A DNA stretch of 64,000 bases from contig NZ_CP017111.1 in the NCBI RefSeq assembly GCF_001723605.1, positions 1,612,001 to 1,676,000 on the forward strand. The letters are read 5' to 3'. Made by a program: the position numbers and the translations under genes. Positions 58,795 to 64,000 of the stretch are shown here, one piece after another. The notes beneath the pieces are model-generated. The model was not told where the DNA came from. It did not search any database and saw only the letters and a program-made list of their open reading frames with translations. Origin of the DNA: Sulfurospirillum halorespirans DSM 13726 (GTDB lineage: Bacteria; Campylobacterota; Campylobacteria; Campylobacterales; Sulfurospirillaceae). The stretch's first letter is position 1; every line of letters begins with the position of its first letter.

Positions 58795-59489
58795 AAAAAA
58801 TGTTAATCACCACTCTGTTTATGTTTCAAGCCCTCATTGCAGGGGAAGTTTATGCAACGTTTGATGTTGTCAGCGAGAAAAGCTCCGAGCTTGGACTCTC
58901 CCTTTCAGGCGTTGTTGGTGCTTTACATGTAAACGTTGGCGACCGTGTCAAAAAAGGTGATTTGCTCCTTGCTTTAAATAATGTACAAGAGAAAAATGAG
59001 TATGAAAGTGCTCGCAAAAATGCAGAACATTCCGTCAAAACGTACGAACGCTACGCCAAGATAGCGGATGTCATCGACAAAGAGAAGATGGAAAATTATC
59101 TTTATGATAGAGACATTCAGCTTTTAACCGCTCAAAACAAAGAGATTATCTTCAAAAAAACAGAACTTCGCGCTCCGTATGATTTGGTGGTGAGTAAGAA
59201 AAACACGGAACTTGGAAATATCGTTTTAAGTTCTCAAACTAAACTTTTAACAGTTGAGAGTACGCATGATGTCAAGCTTGTGCTTAAATTCGATGAAAAG
59301 TACTGGACCCAAATCAAAGTAGGGCAAAAATTTACCTATAAAGTCGATGGCAGCGATAAAAAACACGAAGGGGTCATCAGTAAAATCTACCCAACCATTT
59401 TAGCCAGTACACGTGAAATGCAAGCCGAAGTCAAAGCGGTCGATCTGATGCCAGGTCTGTTTGGCAACGGCACGATCAGCGTGGAATAA
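58791..59489 (+). CDS. RND periplasmic adaptor (membrane fusion protein)
   Basis: 232-residue adaptor with signal peptide (MKKMLITTLFMFQALIAG). The lipoyl half-motif region (GVVGALHVNVGDRVKKGDLLLALN), a short helical hairpin, and beta-barrel (GNIVLSSQTKLLTVEST) are present. Shorter than the usual 350-400 residues, as in HefB/CmeE. A palindrome (58922) encodes Leu-His-Val-Asn in the lipoyl domain. It links the TolC and RND proteins. Confidence 0.87.
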   Translation: MKKMLITTLFMFQALIAGEVYATFDVVSEKSSELGLSLSGVVGALHVNVGDRVKKGDLLLALNNVQEKNEYESARKNAEHSVKTYERYAKIADVIDKEKMENYLYDRDIQLLTAQNKEIIFKKTELRAPYDLVVSKKNTELGNIVLSSQTKLLTVESTHDVKLVLKFDEKYWTQIKVGQKFTYKVDGSDKKHEGVISKIYPTILASTREMQAEVKAVDLMPGLFGNGTISVE

Positions 59490-59492
59490 GCA

Positions 59493-62400
59493 ATGTATAA
59501 ATTAGCGATCAACCGTCCCATTACGACCCTAATGGGGGTTTTAACCTTCATCGTCTTTGGTTTGATGTCCTACAACACGATGCCCATCAACCTTTACCCT
59601 AATGTTGACTTTCCAATTGTCACGGTTCAGACTATTTACAATGGCGCTGATCCTTCCACAGTTGAGACAAAAGTTACCGACAAGATCGAAGAAGCAGTTT
59701 CTGGCGTGGATGGCATCGACAAGCTTATGTCGACCAGTTATGAAGGCTTTAGTGTTGTTACGATTCAGTTTAAGCTGACCAAAAACATCGACATAGCAAC
59801 CAACGATGTCCGCGATAAAATCGGCGCACTCAATCTTCCCAGTGAAGTTGAAAAACCTGTGGTAAAAAAACTTGGTGCAACGGGTGGTGTTATAAATCTT
59901 TTTGTGGCGAGTGATGGTCATAATGACATCGCTTTGATGCGGCTTGCCGATGAAAAGCTGAAACCAAAACTCCAGAGGGTTAAAGGTGTGGGTGAAGTCA
60001 ACATCATCGGTTTTCAAGAGCGCGAAATTCGCATCTTCCTTGATCCTTTTTTACTGAACAAATACAATTTAAGTGCCTCCGATCTTAGTGGCATTGTTTC
60101 GGTGCAAAATGTTAAACAAGGTGCTGGAAAGATGATCAACAAAGATCAAGAGATCATCATCAAAGCTGAAGGCGACGCGGAAAATATTCAAGAGATTGAG
60201 AATCTTTTGGTCAAACCAGGTGTTCGCCTCAAAGATATAGCGACCATCATTGATGGGCTCAGCGATGCGAAAAGTTTTTCTTCCTACAACGGACAAAGAG
60301 GAGTTACGCTCGAAGTTAAAAAAATCGCAGGTGAAAATGTGCTCAACATCATCACAGGCGTTAAAAAAATCATGCCTGATTTGCAGCTTCTTGCAGGGAA
60401 AAACAACGAAATTAAGATTTTGCAAGATCAGTCTGAAAAAATTATGGTCAACATCGACAATGTACGCTTTGACCTGATTTTTGGTGCTTTTTTATCGATT
60501 ATCATCGTTTTTGCCTTTTTACGCAATGTGACGGCTACAATTGTCTCTGCACTTGCCATTCCTACGTCGGTCATTGGTACGTTTGCGATTATGAACGCGT
60601 TAGGATACGATCTCAACCGTCTGACACTCATTGGTCTCACCCTTGCCATTGGTATCTTTATCGATGACGCGATCGTTGTGATTGAAAATATTATGAAAAA
60701 GATGGAAGAGGGCATGAAACCCTTTGAAGCCTCGTTTGAGGGTATCAAAGAGGTGGCATTTTCCATTTTGGCGATCTCTTCCGTACTTTTAGCAGTATTT
60801 ATTCCTGTCGCGTTTATGGATGGCATCGTGGGTATGTTCTTTAACTCCTTTGCGATGACCGTGGCTTCGGGTATTGTCATCTCGTATCTGGTGGCGGTTA
60901 TGTTTGTTCCCTCCATTGCAGCGCGTCTTTTAAATGCCAAAGAGAGTAAATTTTACCATGCCACCGAGCCCATCTTAAAAGCAGTCGATAAAGGGTATGT
61001 GGCACTTTTAAAGCCACTGCTTCGCTTTAAAACGCTGACGGTTTTGGCAACATTTGGATTTTTGATTGCCTCGATGACACTCAAAGTGGGTATGGATTTT
61101 CTTCCGATGCAAGACAACAGCGAATTTCAGATCACTATTAAAGGCCCTGTGGGTATCAATCTTGAAACAATGAAACAAAAAGTGATTCCGATTGATGAGA
61201 TGCTTAAAGACGATCCGTCTATTTCGTACTCTATCGTCTCTATCGGGTATGATTCTGCGCAAAGTATCCATAAGGCACGTATTTACGTGAAGCTAAAACC
61301 GGTTAAAGAGCGCACGATTTCACAACTTACACTGATCGAGCAGTACCGCGACAAGATGAAAAATGCCAAAGATTTGGTTATTGCGGTTGAAAAAGTCGAT
61401 GATTTTAACACAGGTGGCACCACCGCACCGCTGCAAATCGTTCTCACGGGTGATCGTTTTGAAGTCTTGGATGAAACGTCTACGAAACTGATGGAGTTTT
61501 TAAAATCAAATCCAGGCATTGTCGATGTCGATCAAGACTATGAGAGTGGCAAACCTGAGATGAAAGTAAGTATACTTAGGGAAAATGCCCAAAGAGTAGG
61601 AGTAAGTGTCAAAGAGATCGCCGCTGTTTTAGGCTCAGCGTACTCAAGCGATAGCGCCATCTCGTACTATGAGGACAATGGCAAGCAGTTTGACATTACA
61701 ATTCGTTTTAGGGATGATTTTAGAATGTCGTTGGAAGATATGAAAAAACTTCAAGTCAAAAATGCCAATGGCGATTTTGTGGCGCTTGAAGGGTTGATCG
61801 CCTTTGAAGAGAGTTTAGGCACAGCGTCTATTAACCGTTTTGATCGCGAACGAAAAATCTTAATTACCGCCAATATCGTAGGAACATCCCTCGATAAAGT
61901 CGTTGCGCTTGTCGAAGAGAAGATGAAAGAGATCTTGCCAGAGGGCTATCACTACCGTTTTACGGGCGATGTTGAAAACATGAATGACACAGCAACAGCC
62001 TTTGGTACCGCGGTTCTGTTAGCCGTTATTTTGATCTATTTGATTTTAGCCGCACTCTATGAGTCACTCATTCAGCCCTTTATTATCATGATCTCTATGC
62101 CACTTTCGTTAACGGGAATTATGGTAGCGCTCTATTTAAGCGGGTATACGTTCAGTCTTTTTGTTATGATTGGTATTATCTTGCTTTTGGGAATGGTGGG
62201 GAAAAATGCGATTTTGGTGGTTGACTTTGCAAACCGTGCGATCAAAGAGGGTAAAAAGATCGATGAGGCACTGTTAGAAGCGGGCGAAAAACGTCTTCGT
62301 CCTATTTTGATGACCACCTTTGCGATGATCGGCGCGATGATGCCATTAGCCTTTGGCAGTGGAGCAGGGCATGAAGCCAACGCACCGATGGCACTTGCCA

Positions 62401-62519
62401 TTATCGGTGGACTTTTAAGTTCAACTGTTTTAACCTTACTGGTCGTTCCTGCCATCTATAAGTTCATGTATCCGATGGATGCGTGGCTTCGTAAATGGTA
62501 CGAAAAAGGTACGATTTAA
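59493..62519 (+). CDS. RND efflux transporter
   Basis: 1008-residue inner-membrane proton antiporter of the HAE type, with 12 transmembrane helices, two large periplasmic loops, and the proton-relay Asp pair in helix 4 (IGIFIDDAIVVIEN). GNVxGF-like motifs and LGMVGKNAILVVDFAN are present. It exports hydrophobic compounds, bile salts or drugs together with the two upstream partners. It matches the HefC/CmeF position. The 3-kb gene has no palindrome. Confidence 0.93.
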   Translation: MYKLAINRPITTLMGVLTFIVFGLMSYNTMPINLYPNVDFPIVTVQTIYNGADPSTVETKVTDKIEEAVSGVDGIDKLMSTSYEGFSVVTIQFKLTKNIDIATNDVRDKIGALNLPSEVEKPVVKKLGATGGVINLFVASDGHNDIALMRLADEKLKPKLQRVKGVGEVNIIGFQEREIRIFLDPFLLNKYNLSASDLSGIVSVQNVKQGAGKMINKDQEIIIKAEGDAENIQEIENLLVKPGVRLKDIATIIDGLSDAKSFSSYNGQRGVTLEVKKIAGENVLNIITGVKKIMPDLQLLAGKNNEIKILQDQSEKIMVNIDNVRFDLIFGAFLSIIIVFAFLRNVTATIVSALAIPTSVIGTFAIMNALGYDLNRLTLIGLTLAIGIFIDDAIVVIENIMKKMEEGMKPFEASFEGIKEVAFSILAISSVLLAVFIPVAFMDGIVGMFFNSFAMTVASGIVISYLVAVMFVPSIAARLLNAKESKFYHATEPILKAVDKGYVALLKPLLRFKTLTVLATFGFLIASMTLKVGMDFLPMQDNSEFQITIKGPVGINLETMKQKVIPIDEMLKDDPSISYSIVSIGYDSAQSIHKARIYVKLKPVKERTISQLTLIEQYRDKMKNAKDLVIAVEKVDDFNTGGTTAPLQIVLTGDRFEVLDETSTKLMEFLKSNPGIVDVDQDYESGKPEMKVSILRENAQRVGVSVKEIAAVLGSAYSSDSAISYYEDNGKQFDITIRFRDDFRMSLEDMKKLQVKNANGDFVALEGLIAFEESLGTASINRFDRERKILITANIVGTSLDKVVALVEEKMKEILPEGYHYRFTGDVENMNDTATAFGTAVLLAVILIYLILAALYESLIQPFIIMISMPLSLTGIMVALYLSGYTFSLFVMIGIILLLGMVGKNAILVVDFANRAIKEGKKIDEALLEAGEKRLRPILMTTFAMIGAMMPLAFGSGAGHEANAPMALAIIGGLLSSTVLTLLVVPAIYKFMYPMDAWLRKWYEKGTI

Positions 62520-62530
62520 ACGTTACATGG

Positions 62531-62551
62531 AAAGGGGTGAAATTCCCCTTT
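62531..62551 (+). terminator. Hairpin after the RND operon
   Basis: AAAGGGG and CCCCTTT form a 7-base stem with a 7-base loop, followed by a short run. It sits 12 bases after the RND stop and could also serve the converging small gene. Confidence 0.55.
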
Positions 62552-62556
62552 ACGCC

Positions 62557-62769
62557 TTATTTATTGCGTTTGCGATCTTTTTTGACTTGCTTCGCTTTGG
62601 CTTTTGCTTTGGCTTTTTGAGCATCGCTCGGTTTTGCTTTATCCGAGTTTACTGCACCAACATTGGCCTGTTTTCCCTCGTAAGGAACGGTATGCTTTTG
62701 GAGTGTTGCTAGACCTGCAAGTTTGTAGCCATTTTCCATTTTAACGCTATTGTTGAGTAATCCGCCCAT
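62557..62769 (-). CDS. Small basic protein of unknown function
   Basis: 70-residue protein that I do not recognise. Its N-terminal half (MGGLLNNSVKMENGYKLAGL) is followed by a Lys/Ala-rich, strongly basic tail with repeated KAKAKAK units and a final KKDRKRNK. The tail suggests a nucleic acid or acidic-surface contact. AAGGAC stands before the ATG. Monocistronic and convergent with the RND gene. Confidence 0.6.
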   Translation of the reverse strand: MGGLLNNSVKMENGYKLAGLATLQKHTVPYEGKQANVGAVNSDKAKPSDAQKAKAKAKAKQVKKDRKRNK

Positions 62770-62875
62770 TATGTGTCCTTCATGATACTTAAATGTGATT
62801 GGAGAAAAATCGTTGAGAGTTTCGTAACGATAAGCGCTATTATACTTTATCCTTGCTTTAAGCCATGTAAAAGCG

Positions 62876-62950
62876 TTTACATGTAAAGAAGAGGGCTCTT
62901 ATTTCAGCCTAATTGATTACAATAGCGGCTACTATTTTTTTACATGTAAA
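62876..62950. repeat. Two TTTACATGTAAA palindromes
   Basis: Copies at 62876-62887 and 62939-62950 flank the 190-base gap between the basic protein and the 39-residue protein. The second lies 10 bases before that start codon. Confidence 0.85.
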
Positions 62951-62959
62951 AGGGAACGT

Positions 62960-63079
62960 ATGCTAGAGCAAAACCTCATAACCATGCAACAGATCGACTA
63001 CGAGGTCGAATTTCACAAGCTTTTAGCCAAATACATCGAACTTCAAGACAAATATAACAAGTTGATTGAGTCCAATTGA
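62960..63079 (+). CDS. 39-residue small protein
   Basis: Reads MLEQNLITMQQIDYEVEFHK and ends YIELQDKYNKLIESN. The composition is that of a short amphipathic helix or coiled-coil pair. AAAGGGAAC stands six bases before the ATG. I do not recognise it. A palindrome copy (63085-63094) follows its stop codon, and another precedes it. Confidence 0.55.
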   Translation: MLEQNLITMQQIDYEVEFHKLLAKYIELQDKYNKLIESN

Positions 63080-63084
63080 CTCCT

Positions 63085-63094
63085 TTACATGTAA
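63085..63094. repeat. TTACATGTAA palindrome
   Basis: Intergenic copy six bases after the 39-residue protein. Confidence 0.8.
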
Positions 63095-63132
63095 CGCAGA
63101 AGAGGGCACGCAAAATGCCCTTTTGAATGTGT

Positions 63133-64000
63133 TTAATGGCTGTTGAGAATGCTCAGAGTTTTTTCATACACACTGAGTTTGCCAAGTTCCGCTTTGAGCC
63201 CATCGGTCAATTGCGATTGCGATCGTAGCTCTTTGGATATGATCTGACTTTTTTCTGCCAGATTTTCCATATCGGAAGAGAGCGCGTTGCTTTTAGAGGA
63301 GACTTCCAAGAGACCACCACTCACACTACTCATGGTTTTGCTGATATTTTCAACCGCTTGGATGATGGTACTCACCGACACATTGGTCTCAGAGAGACTT
63401 TTTTGCGTACGTTCTGCAAGTTTACGCACTTCATCGGCAACGACAGCAAAACCACGTCCATGCTCACCCGCACGCGCCGCTTCTATTGCCGCATTGAGTG
63501 CTAGTAAATTGGTTTGATCGGCAATGTCAGAGATGACACTTAAAACAACACGAATATCGCGGACATTGTTGGTAAGATTTTCCACTTCATGGAGAAGATT
63601 GGCATTGTCAACACTTCCTTTTTCCATGCTCGAAGCAAACACAACAAACTCTTTTTCCACCGATGAGAGTTGCGTTTCGATCGCATCAATGGCACTCACA
63701 GCGTTTTGAAGCGTTTCACCCATGGTCTCAATAACAGGCATGCTCTCTTTCATTTGAGCCAACATTGCTTTGTTGATGGTATCGACCATGTTTTGGCGAT
63801 TGATCTTTCGTAGTAAAAAATAGCTCTTAAATCCAGCGTATTTCTGCACAAAATTATCAACATAGTCATCTTCAAAATTAGCACCTTCTATCTGATAGAA
63901 AAAGATCGCGGTCAAGGTTTGGTTGACATTGACCCCTAAAAGCTCACCAAAAGTCGAAAAACCAGCCACGGGAATCTCATTAAAGACAGAGAGCTGATTG
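63133..64000 (-). CDS. Chemoreceptor with FIST-type sensor (5' end cut by window edge)
   Basis: The reading frame stays open from 63133 to the window edge, at least 289 residues, so the N terminus lies outside. The visible start ([23 protein letters not shown]) looks like the end of a FIST_C sensor domain. A cytoplasmic MCP signalling domain follows ([20 protein letters not shown] and [18 protein letters not shown], identical in the tip to the receptor at 8484). No membrane helix is visible in the part present, so it may be a soluble or differently anchored receptor. Confidence 0.8.
   Translation of the reverse strand, partial: NQLSVFNEIPVAGFSTFGELLGVNVNQTLTAIFFYQIEGANFEDDYVDNFVQKYAGFKSYFLLRKINRQNMVDTINKAMLAQMKESMPVIETMGETLQNAVSAIDAIETQLSSVEKEFVVFASSMEKGSVDNANLLHEVENLTNNVRDIRVVLSVISDIADQTNLLALNAAIEAARAGEHGRGFAVVADEVRKLAERTQKSLSETNVSVSTIIQAVENISKTMSSVSGGLLEVSSKSNALSSDMENLAEKSQIISKELRSQSQLTDGLKAELGKLSVYEKTLSILNSH

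Overview
This window looks like a chromosomal segment of a Campylobacterota (epsilonproteobacterial) genome, most like Sulfurospirillum or a close relative. The reasons are the biotin esterase BioV of the Helicobacter/Campylobacter type, a single XerH-type recombinase, efflux genes in the hefABC/cmeDEF order, a COG3400-like RCK protein, class I two-subunit fumarase with DcuB, and a tight flgA-ubiX-coaD-tmk-hisS-speA-cysE gene string. No species can be named from the sequence alone.

Layout. 1-1831: the 5' part of an iron-only nitrogenase operon (anfD, start of anfG) reading off the left edge, without anfH in front. 2078-8428: a minus-strand operon from a strong promoter through tRNA-Gly(GCC), flgA, ubiX, coaD, tmk, hisS, speA and cysE. 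8484-14704: a chemoreceptor, moeA, murA and a PilZ protein. 14732-18890: small envelope proteins, a DASS dicarboxylate-type carrier and an unknown membrane protein with a 35-residue partner. 18988-30589: larA-larC-larE-larB (nickel-pincer cofactor and LarA racemase), two-subunit fumarase, dcuB, a divergent sensor kinase/response regulator and an MFS carrier; together this reads as a hydroxy-acid/C4-dicarboxylate module. 30635-41977: housekeeping genes (sixA, corA, xerH, tgt, an RCK protein, aroB, an MscS channel, mtaB, an FtsH-like ATPase without protease motif, bioV, a thioredoxin-like protein). 42055-51592: a more accessory stretch with an orphan membrane protein, a flavin monooxygenase, a fused nuclease/metallopeptidase, a GC-rich SDR/SnoaL pair with a WYL regulator, a pseudouridine synthase, poxB and a FrnE-like protein, ending at tRNA-Gln(CUG). 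51995-64000: glutaminase, a GGDEF/EAL protein, an AraC regulator, hemJ, a TetR-controlled RND efflux operon, two small proteins and a FIST-chemoreceptor running off the right edge.

The most striking signal is not a gene. A perfect palindrome, TTTACATGTAAA, occurs at least 43 times (10-base core TTACATGTAA, counted by eye), where well under one is expected by base composition. It lies between genes and also inside conserved genes, where it is read as Leu-His-Val-Lys or Phe-Thr-Cys-Lys in otherwise unrelated proteins. It behaves like a highly iterated palindrome (compare cyanobacterial HIP1). In several intergenic regions it is coupled to a second short repeat with the core TAGCCTGTCC/ACC.
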